Assembly: GCF_002749615.1 (NCBI RefSeq)
Contig: NZ_CP024201.1
Span: 62,001-126,000, forward strand
Origin: Caulobacter mirabilis
GTDB taxonomy: Bacteria; Pseudomonadota; Alphaproteobacteria; Caulobacterales; Caulobacteraceae
Reading direction: 5' to 3'
Length of the DNA: 64,000 bases
Under the pieces are notes generated by a model, which did not search any database, was not told where the DNA came from, and saw only the letters and a program-made list of their open reading frames with translations. The position numbers and the translations under genes are program-made. How positions within the stretch are numbered: the stretch's first letter is position 1; the number at the start of each line of letters is the position of its first letter. This document shows, piece after piece, positions 9,706-18,751 of the stretch.

Positions 9706-11019
9706 ATGTCGCGCGTTTCCGACGCCGCCATCGGCGTCGACTTCGGCACCACCAACACCGTCCTGGCCCTCGAGCGAGAGGGCGAGGCCGCCCTCGTGAC
9801 CTACGAGCACGAGGGGGCGCCGTTCGCCGCCTTCCGCTCGGCGCTCAGCTTCTACGCCCCCGAGCATGACCCCAAGGCGCGGGTGGTCGAGGCGGGGCCC
9901 TGGGCGATCGACGCCTATGTCGAGGAGCCGCTGGAGACGCGGTTCATCCAGTCGTTCAAGAGCTACGCCGCCAGCGCGCTGTTCACCGACACCGAGATCC
10001 TGCGCCGGCGGTTCACCTTCGAAGACCTGCTCAGCGCCTTTCTGCTCAAGGTGAAGGAGCACGGCGGCGAGGCGATGGACGCCCTGCCCCGCCGCGCCAT
10101 CGTCGGACGGCCGGTGACCTTCGTCGGCAACCGGCCCGACACGGCCTTGGCCCTGCGCCGGTACGAGACCGCCTTCCGGCGACTGGGCTTCGAGGACGTC
10201 CGCTACGTGCCGGAGCCCGTCGCCGCCGCCTTTTTCTTCGCCAAGCGGCTGGAAGGCGACGCCACGGTGCTGGTCGCCGATTTCGGCGGCGGCACCAGCG
10301 ACTTCTCGCTGGTCCGGTTCACGCGCGAGGACGGCCACATCCGCTCGCGGGCGCTGGCCAACGCGGGCGTGGGCCTGGCCGGCGACGCCTTCGACTACCG
10401 GATCATCGACCACCTGGTCTCGCCGAAGCTCGGCAAGGGCAGCAGCTATCGCGCCTTCGACAACATCCTGCCGGTGCCCAATCGCTACTACGCCGCCTTC
10501 GCCCGCTGGGAGCAGCTGGCCCTGCTGCGCGCCTCCAAGGACATGCGGGACATCCGCAAGCTGGTCCGCGACGCGGTCGAGCCGGAAAAGATCGCGCGCC
10601 TGGTCGAGCTGCTCGACGACAACCACGGCTATCGCCTCTACCAGTCGGTCTCGCGATTGAAGGAGGCCCTCTCCGGCGCCGAGGAGGCTGTGTTCAGCTT
10701 CAAGGGCGGCTCGGTGGAGATCGAGGGACCGGTCAAGCGGACCAGCTTCGAGCGCTGGATCCAGCCGGAGCTGGCCGCCATCGAGGGCGCGGTGGACGAG
10801 GCGCTGAAGCGCGCCAACCTGGCCGAGGCCGGCGTCGACCGGGTGTTCCTGACCGGCGGCAGTTCGTTCGTCCCGGCCGTGCGGGGGATCTTCGAGCGTC
10901 GCTTCGGAACCGCCAAGCTGGAGTCGGGCGCCGAGCTGGTCTCCATCGCCGCGGGCCTGGCTTTGATGGGGGCCGAGCCGAACCTGGAGGACTGGAGCGA
11001 GCGGGCGCCCTCGGCCTGA
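9706..11019 (+). CDS. Hsp70-family protein (YegD-like)
   Basis: A 437-residue protein with only the actin-like ATPase domain of Hsp70: phosphate-1 motif VDFGTTNTV, phosphate-2 VADFGGGTSDFS, and the adenosine motif LTGGSSFVPAVRG. It lacks the DnaK substrate-binding domain, which matches the YegD subfamily of stand-alone Hsp70-like proteins whose clients are unknown. The ATG comes soon after the repeat. No DnaJ or GrpE partner lies near it. Confidence 0.87.
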   Translation: MSRVSDAAIGVDFGTTNTVLALEREGEAALVTYEHEGAPFAAFRSALSFYAPEHDPKARVVEAGPWAIDAYVEEPLETRFIQSFKSYAASALFTDTEILRRRFTFEDLLSAFLLKVKEHGGEAMDALPRRAIVGRPVTFVGNRPDTALALRRYETAFRRLGFEDVRYVPEPVAAAFFFAKRLEGDATVLVADFGGGTSDFSLVRFTREDGHIRSRALANAGVGLAGDAFDYRIIDHLVSPKLGKGSSYRAFDNILPVPNRYYAAFARWEQLALLRASKDMRDIRKLVRDAVEPEKIARLVELLDDNHGYRLYQSVSRLKEALSGAEEAVFSFKGGSVEIEGPVKRTSFERWIQPELAAIEGAVDEALKRANLAEAGVDRVFLTGGSSFVPAVRGIFERRFGTAKLESGAELVSIAAGLALMGAEPNLEDWSERAPSA

Positions 11020-11034
11020 AGACGCCCGGCGCGG

Positions 11035-11502
11035 CTACTTCGCCATCAGGGCCGTGATGAACAGGATCAGCGACAGGATGGGCGCGACGGTTCGGACGTG
11101 GTTCCACATCGTCCAGGCCTGCTGGTAGCGGGCCCAGGCCGCCGTCCCCGTCGCGGCCAGTTCGTTGTTCAGGGGGACATTGAACGCCATCGTCACCCCG
11201 AAACAGCCGACCAGGTAGAGCAGGCTCGCGGCCAGGACCAGCTTGGCGGCCGGCTCCGCCCACCAGAACGCTGACCCGATCGCCAGGATCAGGCAGAGCA
11301 GCGCCGTGCCCATGAAGGCGGCCATGAACAGCGGGTTGATGACGGTGACGTTGATGTGGTTCATCGCCGCCGCCCCCTGCTCCGCGGGCAGTCGGCCGAG
11401 ACCCGCCATCACGAAGGTCGAGAAGGCGTAGAAGATGCCCCCGACCACGCCGCTGCCCACGGCGGCGGCGATCAGCGAGACCAACAGGGCGCGATCAAGC
11501 AT
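11035..11502 (-). CDS. DUF1772 four-helix membrane protein
   Basis: A 155-residue integral membrane protein with four hydrophobic segments and the conserved N-P-LF and VPLNN motifs of DUF1772 (related to fungal anthrone oxygenase-like proteins). The ATG at 11502 follows a GGAG ribosome site; the longer frame upstream is the end of the neighbouring gene. The start overlaps the NmrA-like stop by eight bases, so both are one operon under the divergent TetR gene. Enzymatic activity is not established for bacterial members. Confidence 0.85.
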   Translation of the reverse strand: MLDRALLVSLIAAAVGSGVVGGIFYAFSTFVMAGLGRLPAEQGAAAMNHINVTVINPLFMAAFMGTALLCLILAIGSAFWWAEPAAKLVLAASLLYLVGCFGVTMAFNVPLNNELAATGTAAWARYQQAWTMWNHVRTVAPILSLILFITALMAK

Positions 11503-12331
11503 CGGAAGCTCCCCAGACGCCCGTGGCGGCCGTGCGTCGCACATAGTCGGAGAAGTCGCCCGCCGGACGCCCCAACGCCTGCTGAACGCCGTCGGCGGTG
11601 GAAGTGTTGCGGCCGTCCAGGATCGTGGTCAGCAGATAGAGCACCAGATCGACGACTTCGGGCGGCTGCTCCAGCTCCACCAGGGCCGCGCGATAGACCT
11701 CCGCGGGAACCGAGACGAAACGGATGTCGCGTCCGGTCGCGGCGGCGATCTCGCGCGTTGCGTCTTCGAAGGTCAGGGCCCGCGGGCCGGTCAGGACGTA
11801 CAGGCGGCCGGAATGCCCGGGCTCGGTCAGCGCCGCGAAGGCGACGTCGGCGATGTCCTCGACATCGATGAAAGGCTCGGGAATCGGACCGACCGGCAGA
11901 GCGACCTCGCCCGACAGGACTGCGTCGAGGAAGTCCGCTTCGCTGAAGTTCTGGCTGAACCAGCTGGCCCGCAGGATCGTCCAGTCGGCGCCAGAGGCCT
12001 TCAGGGCTTCCTCCGCCTGCTCAGCCTCGACCTCGCCACGGCCCGACAGCAGGACAAGGCGGCGGACTCCGCTGTCGACCGCCTGGGCGAAGAAGGCGGT
12101 CACGGTCTCCAGCGCTCCGGGGGCGGCGAGGTCAGGCTGGAAAGCGACATAGGCGGCGGAAACGCCATCCAACGCTTCGGCCCAAGTCGACCGGTCCTCC
12201 CAATCGAAGGCCGGCGACGCCCTGCGCGATCCGATCCGAACAGGTCTGCCGGCCGCCCGCAGCCGCGCGACGATGCGGACGCCGGTCTTGCCGGTGGCGC
12301 CGGTGACGAGAATGGGCTTGGAGGTGGTCAT
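11495..12331 (-). CDS. NmrA-like NAD(P)-binding reductase
   Basis: A 278-residue atypical short-chain dehydrogenase. The nucleotide-binding motif is VTGATGKTGVRIV at the N-terminus, and RLVLLSGRG and ILRASWFSQNF follow. These fit the NmrA/QOR2 group, which includes NADPH quinone reductases and redox sensors; the Ser-Tyr-Lys catalytic set of classical SDRs is not obvious. The ATG at 12331 sits behind GGAAGCCTCC, and an inverted repeat (12350-12364) lies 19 bases upstream. The divergent TetR regulator probably represses this gene together with the DUF1772 gene. Confidence 0.85.
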   Translation of the reverse strand: MTTSKPILVTGATGKTGVRIVARLRAAGRPVRIGSRRASPAFDWEDRSTWAEALDGVSAAYVAFQPDLAAPGALETVTAFFAQAVDSGVRRLVLLSGRGEVEAEQAEEALKASGADWTILRASWFSQNFSEADFLDAVLSGEVALPVGPIPEPFIDVEDIADVAFAALTEPGHSGRLYVLTGPRALTFEDATREIAAATGRDIRFVSVPAEVYRAALVELEQPPEVVDLVLYLLTTILDGRNTSTADGVQQALGRPAGDFSDYVRRTAATGVWGASDA

Positions 12332-12349
12332 GGAGGCTTCCTCTGAAAT

Positions 12350-12364
12350 GTGAGCCAATCTCAC
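12350..12364. promoter_or_regulatory. Candidate TetR operator 1
   Basis: GTGAGCCAATCTCAC is an inverted repeat with 5-base arms and a 5-base centre. It lies 19 bases upstream of the NmrA-like ATG. The same arm sequence recurs, in the other order, in front of the tetR gene. Confidence 0.6.
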
Positions 12365-12372
12365 TTTCTGAA

Positions 12373-12388
12373 GGTGAAGCACCCTCAC
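12373..12388. promoter_or_regulatory. Candidate degenerate TetR operator
   Basis: GGTGA...TCAC at 12373-12388 repeats the GTGA/TCAC arms with a looser centre and ends in CTCACGTT, which is repeated at 12493-12500. It may be a weaker site for the same regulator. Confidence 0.35.
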
Positions 12389-12492
12389 GTTCGAAGATCA
12401 AGCGTCACGGAACGAGGGTCGACACGACCTGCTCCCGGCTCACGCCAGCTTTCCCCTTGTAGGCAAGGCGAAACTCGATAACATGAGGATCG

Positions 12493-12508
12493 CTCACGTT
12501 TTGGTGAG
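12493..12508. promoter_or_regulatory. Candidate TetR operator 2
   Basis: CTCACGTTTTGGTGAG has 5-base arms and a 6-base centre and ends 20 bases before the tetR ATG at 12529. Together with 12350-12364 it brackets the divergent promoter region, as expected for an autoregulated TetR repressor. Confidence 0.6.
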
Positions 12509-12528
12509 AGCCGAGCTTGACGCCGAGA

Positions 12529-13143
12529 ATGATCGACCAGACCGACGGCCCCGGCCGCAAGCCGGTTCAGCAGCGCAGCCGCGAACGGCTCGAGCGCATC
12601 GTGACGGCCGCGGCGGACCTGATCGCGGCCGACGGCAGCGACCAGTTGAAGATGAGCGAAGTCGCCGCCCGGGCGGGCGTCTCGATCGGCTCGCTCTACC
12701 AGTACTTTCCGGACAAGGCGTCGATCCTGCGCACCCTGGCCGAGCGCTATGGCGCCGAGGGCCGGCGCTGTATCGCCGACGCCCTGGCGCCGGTCCGGGA
12801 CCCGGAGAGCCTCAGGGCGGCGTATCTCGACCTGGTCGATCGCTACTATGCGATCTTCCTCGCCGAGCCGGTCATGCGCGACATCTGGTCAGGCATGCAG
12901 GCCGATCGGCAGCTGGCCGCGATCGAGATCGCCGAAAGCCGGATCGCCGGAAGTCTGCTGGCGGCGGCGATGACGCGCGCCCGGCCCGGCGTCGACCCAG
13001 AGACGCTCGCCGCGACCGCCTTCCTGATCTGGCACCTGGGCGAGGCCACGATGCGCCTGGCCATCTCGACGACGCCGGACGAGGGCCGCGCCCTGGTCGA
13101 GGCGTTCAAGCAGATGAGCGTGCGGGAGATCCTGGCGGCCTGA
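12529..13143 (+). CDS. TetR-family transcriptional regulator
   Basis: A 204-residue regulator. The N-terminal helix-turn-helix (SEVAARAGVSIGSLYQYFPDK, residues about 41-61) is canonical for TetR; the C-terminal helical domain would bind an inducer. The ATG at 12529 is preferred to a TTG four codons upstream. It is divergent from the NmrA-like/DUF1772 pair, and the 197-bp gap holds two or three inverted repeats with GTGAG/CTCAC arms. It is therefore likely to control that pair and itself. The ligand is unknown, but the reductase target suggests an electrophile or quinone-like compound. Confidence 0.92.
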   Translation: MIDQTDGPGRKPVQQRSRERLERIVTAAADLIAADGSDQLKMSEVAARAGVSIGSLYQYFPDKASILRTLAERYGAEGRRCIADALAPVRDPESLRAAYLDLVDRYYAIFLAEPVMRDIWSGMQADRQLAAIEIAESRIAGSLLAAAMTRARPGVDPETLAATAFLIWHLGEATMRLAISTTPDEGRALVEAFKQMSVREILAA

Positions 13144-13157
13144 GCCGCAGCCCCGCC

Positions 13158-13820
13158 CTACCCCCGCGCCCCGAACAGGGCCGAGCCGACCCGCACGCTG
13201 GTGGCGCCGAACCGCACGGCGGTCTCGTAGTCGGCGCTCATGCCCATCGACAGCTTCGACAGGCCGTTGCGGGCGGCGATCCTGGCCAGCAGGGCGAAGT
13301 GCGGCCCCGCCGGCTCGGCCTCGGGCGGGATGCACATCAGGCCCTCGATCGTCAGGCCCAGCTCGCGGCAAAGCGCCAGGAAGGCGTCCGTCTCGGCCGG
13401 GGCGACGCCGGCCTTCTGGGGCTCCTCGCCGGTGTTGACCTGGACGTACAGGCGGGGCCGCCTGCCGGTCCGGGCCAGCTCATCGGCCAGGGCGCGGGCC
13501 AGCTTTTCCCGGTCGACCGTCTCGATCACATCGAACAGGGCGACAGCCTCCTTGACCTTGTTGGTCTGCAGCGGACCGATCAGGCGCAGCTCAACGCCCG
13601 CCCGCCGGGCTTCCCAGCGCCCCTGGGCCTCCTGGACGCGGTTCTCGCCGAACACGTGCTGGCCCGTGGCCAGCATCGCGTCGATCTTTTCGTCCGGCTG
13701 TTGCTTGGAGACCGCGACGAGGGTCACATCGGCCGGTTCGCGCCCCGCGGCCTTCGCCGCGGCGGCGACGGCATCCAGCACGGAAAGGCGCGCCTGGGCG
13801 ATCGGTGATGAGTGAGGCAA
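13158..13820 (-). CDS. YggS-family PLP homeostasis protein
   Basis: A 220-residue single-domain TIM-barrel protein. It has the PLP-lysine motif VAVSKQQP, then FGENRVQEA, LIGPLQTNKV, the GLMCIPP region and the C-terminal SMGMSADYETAV. YggS/PLPBP proteins bind pyridoxal phosphate and keep its free level balanced; no enzyme reaction is known. The longest frame begins with TTG at 13820 and overlaps the divergent thiE-like gene by about a dozen bases. A GTG at 13781 is an alternative start that would remove the overlap. Confidence 0.92.
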   Translation of the reverse strand: MPHSSPIAQARLSVLDAVAAAAKAAGREPADVTLVAVSKQQPDEKIDAMLATGQHVFGENRVQEAQGRWEARRAGVELRLIGPLQTNKVKEAVALFDVIETVDREKLARALADELARTGRRPRLYVQVNTGEEPQKAGVAPAETDAFLALCRELGLTIEGLMCIPPEAEPAGPHFALLARIAARNGLSKLSMGMSADYETAVRFGATSVRVGSALFGARG

Positions 13821-14419
13821 CGGACGATCTCCAACGGCTGGCCGACCTGGCCGCGTCCTTACGACCGCGCGTCGCCCCGCGAAAGCCCCTGCCCCGCCTG
13901 CTGTTCGTGACTGACCCGGACCGCACGCCCGACCCCGCCGCCGTCGCCGAGCGTCTGCCCGCGGGCTGGGGCGTGATCTACCGGGCGTTCGGACGGCTTG
14001 ATGCGGTGGAGGTCGGTCTTCGCTTGCGGCGGACCACGCGCGCCCGGGGCCTGCCTCTGCTGGTCGGCGCCGATGCGGACCTGGCCCGAGCCTGTGAGGC
14101 GGACGGCCTACACCTGCCCGAACGGCTGATCGGCGAGGCGGCCGGCCACCCGGGCTGGATCGTCACCGCCGCCGCCCATTCCACCGAAGCCGTAGCGCGC
14201 GCCGCCGACGCCGGCTGCGACGCCGTGCTGGTCTCGCCGGTGTTTCCGAGCCGGAGCCCCTCGGCAGCCAGTCCCATGGGCGCAGAAGCCTTCGCGGCCC
14301 TGGTCGCGGCCAGTCCCCTGCCCGTCTACGCCCTGGGCGGCGTGAATACGAAAACCGCGCCGGAGCTGGTCGGCTCGGGCGCGGCGGGATTTGCGATGGT
14401 CGAAGCCGTCAGAACTTGA
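13808..14419 (+). CDS. Thiamine-phosphate-synthase-like protein (TMP-TENI family)
   Basis: A 203-residue protein with the TMP-TENI barrel: LLFVTDPDRT near residue 33, a GLHLPE strand, VTAAAHS, LVSPVFPSRS and the phosphate-binding YALGGVN...GAAGFAMV. ThiE joins the thiazole and pyrimidine halves of thiamine, but shorter relatives such as TenI lack that activity. The N-terminal 30 residues are an extra extension. No other thiamine gene and no TPP riboswitch is seen nearby, so enzymatic identity is uncertain. Start is ATG at 13808 or GTG at 13805; the end overlaps the ntrZ-like stop by 11 bases on the opposite strand. Confidence 0.78.
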   Translation: MSEATDDLQRLADLAASLRPRVAPRKPLPRLLFVTDPDRTPDPAAVAERLPAGWGVIYRAFGRLDAVEVGLRLRRTTRARGLPLLVGADADLARACEADGLHLPERLIGEAAGHPGWIVTAAAHSTEAVARAADAGCDAVLVSPVFPSRSPSAASPMGAEAFAALVAASPLPVYALGGVNTKTAPELVGSGAAGFAMVEAVRT

Positions 14420-14834
14420 AGGCGGTCTCGAGACGAACGCGCGGCGCTTCCTCGCGGCCGTCGTTCTTGCGCAGCGGCGCCGGGTTGTTCGGACCGACGC
14501 CGACGGAGCCGCCGACGCGCAGTTGCGGGGTCACCTTGAAGAAGGCGCCCGCCTCGACGTCGCGGCCTTGCAGATCACGGGAGGTCGTCGGGTCGATTTC
14601 GTTGCGCGGCTTGATGTCCAGCGACAGGCCCCAGCGGCCCTTCTTGGCGTCCCAGGTGATGGAACGGCGGCCGTCTTGGTTGAACTGGCTGTCGCGGAAG
14701 GTGTCGCCGCGGACTTCGAAGTCCGGCGCCGGCTGAACGCGGGGTTTGGATGCGATATTCTGGGCATGAGCCGTCGTCGCCACGCCCGCCAGGGCCAGCG
14801 CCGAAATCACGGCGATGCCATACACCTTCACCAT
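14409..14834 (-). CDS. NtrZ-like periplasmic regulatory protein
   Basis: A 141-residue exported protein. The signal peptide runs MVKVYGIAVISALALAGVA to an AHA cleavage site at about residue 24. The mature part carries GRRSITWDAKKGRWGLSLD and VEAGAFFKVTPQLRVGGSVG, a pattern I recall from NtrZ of Caulobacter, a periplasmic inhibitor of the NtrY sensor kinase. The ATG at 14834 is chosen because the hydrophobic signal starts there. ntrY/ntrX are not in the window. The 3' end overlaps the convergent thiE-like gene. Confidence 0.7.
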   Translation of the reverse strand: MVKVYGIAVISALALAGVATTAHAQNIASKPRVQPAPDFEVRGDTFRDSQFNQDGRRSITWDAKKGRWGLSLDIKPRNEIDPTTSRDLQGRDVEAGAFFKVTPQLRVGGSVGVGPNNPAPLRKNDGREEAPRVRLETAFKF

Positions 14835-15119
14835 AGCGTCGTCCGGCTCCCCCAGCCGCTTTCCCATTTACCAGTTCCAGTACTTGGAAATGGTGTTCCT
14901 CGGATTGCGATTAAAGTCCGTATGACCCTCGGGTCAATGCGTCGAAACCCCTAGAGGTCCCTTGGGGATGGATTCCCCCTCCGCCTGTGGCGCGGACGCA
15001 ACGAGATTCCCGTTTGGCGGCGGCGAGGCCTTGTTGTAGACGGGCTATGAGGGGCGTCGGGGGTGTACGCCGCTGCGCGCTCTCTGAAGGCGCGGCTGGA
15101 ACGAGTGGAGCGAGAGAAT

Positions 15120-15626
15120 ATGGCGTTTGCGCGCAGGTCGTGGAAGCGGATCGCCTCCGCCGGCATTCTGGCGCTGACCGTGACGGGCCTGGCGGCCTGC
15201 AGCACGAGCGGCGGAACCCGGACCTTCCAGACCCAGGAAGAAGGCGGGTTCAACCCGTTCAAGATCGGCCGCGGTTCGTCGTCGGCCAAGGTCGAAGGGC
15301 CGCAGCTCGGCGTGAACGGCTATCTGTGGCGCGCCACGCTGGACACCCTGTCCTTCATGCCGCTGGCCTCGGCCGACCCGTACGGCGGCGTGATCATCAC
15401 CGACTGGTACGTGAACCCCGAGAAGGCGGACGAGCGCTTCAAGGTCACGGTCTACATTCTCGACACGCGACTTCGGGCCGACGGCCTGAATGTCACCGTC
15501 TTCAAGCAGGTCGGCGGCGCCGCCGGCTGGACCGACGCTCCGACGACGGCCCAGACCGAAACGGACATCGAGAACGCCATCCTGACCAAGGCCCGCCAGC
15601 TGCGTCTGGCCAACATGGCGCGCTGA
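15120..15626 (+). CDS. DUF3576 lipoprotein
   Basis: A 168-residue protein with a lipoprotein signal (GLAACST, Cys about residue 26), so it is probably anchored in the envelope. The mature domain, with GVNGYLWRATLDTLSFMPLASADPYGGVIITDW, matches DUF3576, a conserved alphaproteobacterial envelope family without known activity. The GAGCGAGAG run before the ATG supports this start over an in-frame one at 15063. It directly precedes leuS, lptE and holA; since lptE also encodes an envelope lipoprotein, a shared role in outer-membrane assembly is possible. Confidence 0.87.
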   Translation: MAFARRSWKRIASAGILALTVTGLAACSTSGGTRTFQTQEEGGFNPFKIGRGSSSAKVEGPQLGVNGYLWRATLDTLSFMPLASADPYGGVIITDWYVNPEKADERFKVTVYILDTRLRADGLNVTVFKQVGGAAGWTDAPTTAQTETDIENAILTKARQLRLANMAR

Positions 15627-15659
15627 TCCCAGCGCGCCGGACTTCCCTGAAAGCCTTCA

Positions 15660-18242
15660 ATGGCCCGCTACAATCCGAAGGACGTAGAGCCCAAATGGCG
15701 TGACGCCTGGGCTCGCAAGGACGTTTTCCGCGTCGCCAACGACGATCCGAGGCCGAAGTACTACGTCCTCGAGATGTTCCCCTATCCGTCGGGGCGCATC
15801 CACATGGGCCATGTGCGCAACTACGCCATGGGCGACGTGGTCGCGCGCTACCGCCGGGCCCAGGGCCATGCGGTGCTGCACCCGATGGGCTGGGACGCCT
15901 TCGGCATGCCGGCCGAGAACGCCGCCATGGAGCGCGGCGTTCACCCCAAGGGCTGGACCTACGACAACATCGCCGCGATGCGCGACCAGCTGAAGCTGCT
16001 GGGCCTCTCGATCGACTGGAGCCGCGAGTTCGCGACCTGCGACCCTGAATACTACGGCCAGCAGCAGGCCTGGTTCCTGAAGCTGCTGGAGCGCGGCCTC
16101 GTCTACCGCAAGGAAGCCACCGTGAACTGGGATCCGGTCGACATGACCGTCCTGGCCAACGAGCAGGTCATCGACGGTCGCGGCTGGCGCTCGGGCGCCG
16201 TGGTCGAGAAGAAGAAGCTGACCCAGTGGTTCATGCGGATCACCGACTATGCTGACGACCTGATCGACAGCCTGGCGACCCTGGACCGCTGGCCGGACAA
16301 GGTCCGGACCATGCAGGAGAACTGGATCGGCCGCTCGACCGGCCTGCAGTTCTTCTTCGATTTCGACGGCGTCGCCCCGAAGGGCTTCGACAAAGGGCTG
16401 GAGGTCTACACCACCCGTCCCGACACGCTGTTCGGCGCATCGTTCGTCGGCGTCGCGCCAGATCATCCGTTGGCGGAGCAATTGGCCGCCGCCGATCCGA
16501 AGGTCGCCGCCTTCGTCGCCGAATGCCGCAGGGGCGGCACTTCGGAAGCCGATATCGAGGGCGCCGAAAAGCTGGGCTACGACACCGGCCTGCGGGTGAA
16601 GCACCCGTTCGTCGAAGGCGAGACCCTGCCGGTCTGGATCGCCAACTTCATCCTGATGGACTACGGCACGGGCGCCATCTTCGCCTGTCCGGCCCACGAC
16701 CAGCGCGACCTGGACTTCGCCCGCAAGTACGGCCTGCCGGTCAAGCCCGTGGTCCTGCCCGCCGACGCCCATCCGGCCACCTTCATGGTCGGGTCCGAGG
16801 CCTATGTCGGCCCCGGCAAGATCTTCAACTCCGGCTTCCTGGACGGCATGACCGTCGAACAGGCGAAGGCCGAAGCGGTGGCCAAGATCGAGGCGGCCGG
16901 CAAGGGCGAGGGCGCGACCGTCTACCGCCTGCGCGATTGGGGCGTCTCTCGACAGCGCTACTGGGGCTGTCCGATCCCGGTCGTCCACTGCAAGGCCTGC
17001 GGCGTGGTTCCGGCCTCGGCCGACCAGCTGCCGGTGATCCTGCCCGACGACGTCAGCTTCGAGCAGCCGGGCAACCCGCTGCTGCGCCACCCGACCTGGC
17101 GGTTCACGACCTGCCCGAGCTGCGGCGGCGAAGCCGAGCGCGAGACCGACACCCTGGACACCTTCATGGACTCGTCCTGGTACTTCGCGCGCTTCGCCAA
17201 CCCGGACGCGGCTGAGCCGATCGACAAGGCGGCGGCCGACAAGTGGTTGCCCGTCGACCAGTACATCGGCGGCATCGAGCACGCCGTGCTGCATCTGCTG
17301 TACGCCCGCTTCATCACCCGCGCCCTGAAGGACGAGGGGATGCTGTCGGTGAAGGAGCCCTTCGCGGGCCTGTTCACCCAGGGCATGGTCACGCACGAGA
17401 CCTACTTCCGCCAGGCCGGCGACCGCCCCGAGTGGGTCGAGCCGGCGGCGATCGACCTGATCGCCGAGGGCGGGACCCGGATCGCGAAGCTGAAGACCAC
17501 CGGCGAGACCATCTCGATCGGCGACGTCGAGAAGATGTCGAAGTCGAAGAAGAACGTCGTCGCGCCCGAGGACATCTTCGAGACCTACGGCGTCGACGCC
17601 GCCCGCCTGTTCGTCATGTCCGACAGCCCGCCCGAGCGGGACGTGCAGTGGAGCACCGGCGGCGTCGAAGGGGCAGGGCGGTTCGTGGGCCGCGTCTGGG
17701 CCGAGTTCGACAGCCAGGGCGCCGCGCCGGCGGGTCCGGATACGGATCCGCGGGGCGAAGAACTGCGTCGCGCCGCACACAAGACGATCAAGGCCGTCAC
17801 CGAGTCGATCGAGGGCTTCCGGTTCAACAGCGGCATCGCCCGCCTGTACGAATTCCTGAACGTTCTCAAGGCCTTCCCGGCCACGGACACCGGCGTCGCC
17901 CAGGCGCGCGCCGAAGCCCTGTCCATCCTGGCCCGACTGATCGCGCCCTTTACGCCGCACCTGGCCGAGGAGTGCTGGACCCGGCTGGGCGAAGACGGGA
18001 TGGCCGTCGACGCGCCGTGGCCCAAGGCCGATCCGGCCCTGGTGGTCGACAGCGAGGTCGTGCTGCCGGTGCAGGTCAACGGCAAGCGTCGCGGCGAGCT
18101 GCGCGTGCCCGCCGACGCCGATGAAGCGACGGTCCGCGAGAAGGCTCTGGCGGACCCGAACGTCTCGGTCCACCTTGAGGGTCTGAGCGTGCGAAAGGTG
18201 ATCGTGGTGCCGGGCCGTATCATCAACATCGTGGCGGGGTAG
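15660..18242 (+). CDS. leuS: Leucine--tRNA ligase
   Basis: An 860-residue class I synthetase of full bacterial length. The HIGH-type motif is [13 protein letters not shown] near residue 42; the CP1 editing domain has [10 protein letters not shown]; the KMSKS loop is [10 protein letters not shown] around residue 625; and the C-terminus ends in the usual small domain. It charges tRNA-Leu. The lptE start follows after only four bases, so leuS, lptE and holA are probably one transcript. Confidence 0.97.
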   Translation: MARYNPKDVEPKWRDAWARKDVFRVANDDPRPKYYVLEMFPYPSGRIHMGHVRNYAMGDVVARYRRAQGHAVLHPMGWDAFGMPAENAAMERGVHPKGWTYDNIAAMRDQLKLLGLSIDWSREFATCDPEYYGQQQAWFLKLLERGLVYRKEATVNWDPVDMTVLANEQVIDGRGWRSGAVVEKKKLTQWFMRITDYADDLIDSLATLDRWPDKVRTMQENWIGRSTGLQFFFDFDGVAPKGFDKGLEVYTTRPDTLFGASFVGVAPDHPLAEQLAAADPKVAAFVAECRRGGTSEADIEGAEKLGYDTGLRVKHPFVEGETLPVWIANFILMDYGTGAIFACPAHDQRDLDFARKYGLPVKPVVLPADAHPATFMVGSEAYVGPGKIFNSGFLDGMTVEQAKAEAVAKIEAAGKGEGATVYRLRDWGVSRQRYWGCPIPVVHCKACGVVPASADQLPVILPDDVSFEQPGNPLLRHPTWRFTTCPSCGGEAERETDTLDTFMDSSWYFARFANPDAAEPIDKAAADKWLPVDQYIGGIEHAVLHLLYARFITRALKDEGMLSVKEPFAGLFTQGMVTHETYFRQAGDRPEWVEPAAIDLIAEGGTRIAKLKTTGETISIGDVEKMSKSKKNVVAPEDIFETYGVDAARLFVMSDSPPERDVQWSTGGVEGAGRFVGRVWAEFDSQGAAPAGPDTDPRGEELRRAAHKTIKAVTESIEGFRFNSGIARLYEFLNVLKAFPATDTGVAQARAEALSILARLIAPFTPHLAEECWTRLGEDGMAVDAPWPKADPALVVDSEVVLPVQVNGKRRGELRVPADADEATVREKALADPNVSVHLEGLSVRKVIVVPGRIINIVAG

Positions 18243-18246
18243 GGCG

Positions 18247-18747
18247 GTGAAGCGTCATATCCTCGCCCTCGCCCTGCTGACGCTCGCCGCGCCGGGACTG
18301 TCCGCCTGCGGGTTCACGCCGCTTTACGCCCAACCGGGCGTCTCCAGCGGTCTGTCGGGCATCGAAACGGTCGCTCCGGACGGTCGCGCCGGCTATCTGC
18401 TGCGTGAAGCCCTGGACGACGCCCTGGCCCGCGACCGGGCCTTGCCGCCGATCTATCGGCTCCAGATCGACCTGAAGCAGGTCCGCACCGCGCGCGGCCG
18501 TCGCGTCGACTCCGCGGCCAGCCGCTATGAGCTGGTGTTCCAGGCCGACTGGAAGCTGGTCGACGCCAAGACCGGCGGCGTCGCCCGCGAAGGCCATGCC
18601 GAGACCGAGGTCTCCTACGACCGCGGTGAACAGCCCTACGCCGCCATCAGCGCCAGCCAGGACGCCGAACAACGCGCGGCGTCGGAGCTCGCCCGCAAGA
18701 TCCAGCTGCAGCTGGCCGACTGGATGGCGCGCGGCCAGGCGGGGTGA
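18247..18747 (+). CDS. lptE: LPS-assembly lipoprotein LptE
   Basis: A 166-residue lipoprotein. The signal ends in LSACGF (Cys21), and GFTPLYA directly after the cysteine is the LptE/RlpB hallmark. LptE plugs the LptD barrel that places LPS in the outer leaflet. Translation begins with GTG four bases after the leuS stop, and holA starts five bases after its stop. The order leuS-lptE-holA is conserved across proteobacteria and supports the call. Confidence 0.92.
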   Translation: MKRHILALALLTLAAPGLSACGFTPLYAQPGVSSGLSGIETVAPDGRAGYLLREALDDALARDRALPPIYRLQIDLKQVRTARGRRVDSAASRYELVFQADWKLVDAKTGGVAREGHAETEVSYDRGEQPYAAISASQDAEQRAASELARKIQLQLADWMARGQAG

Positions 18748-18751
18748 TCGC

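Noticed and set aside
12483..13808. A 441-codon plus-strand frame across the tetR and yggS genes
   Set aside because: It is out of frame with tetR and antisense to yggS, both of which have clear family motifs.
15657..18173. An 838-codon frame antisense to leuS
   Set aside because: Same reason; leuS on the plus strand is unmistakable over the whole length.
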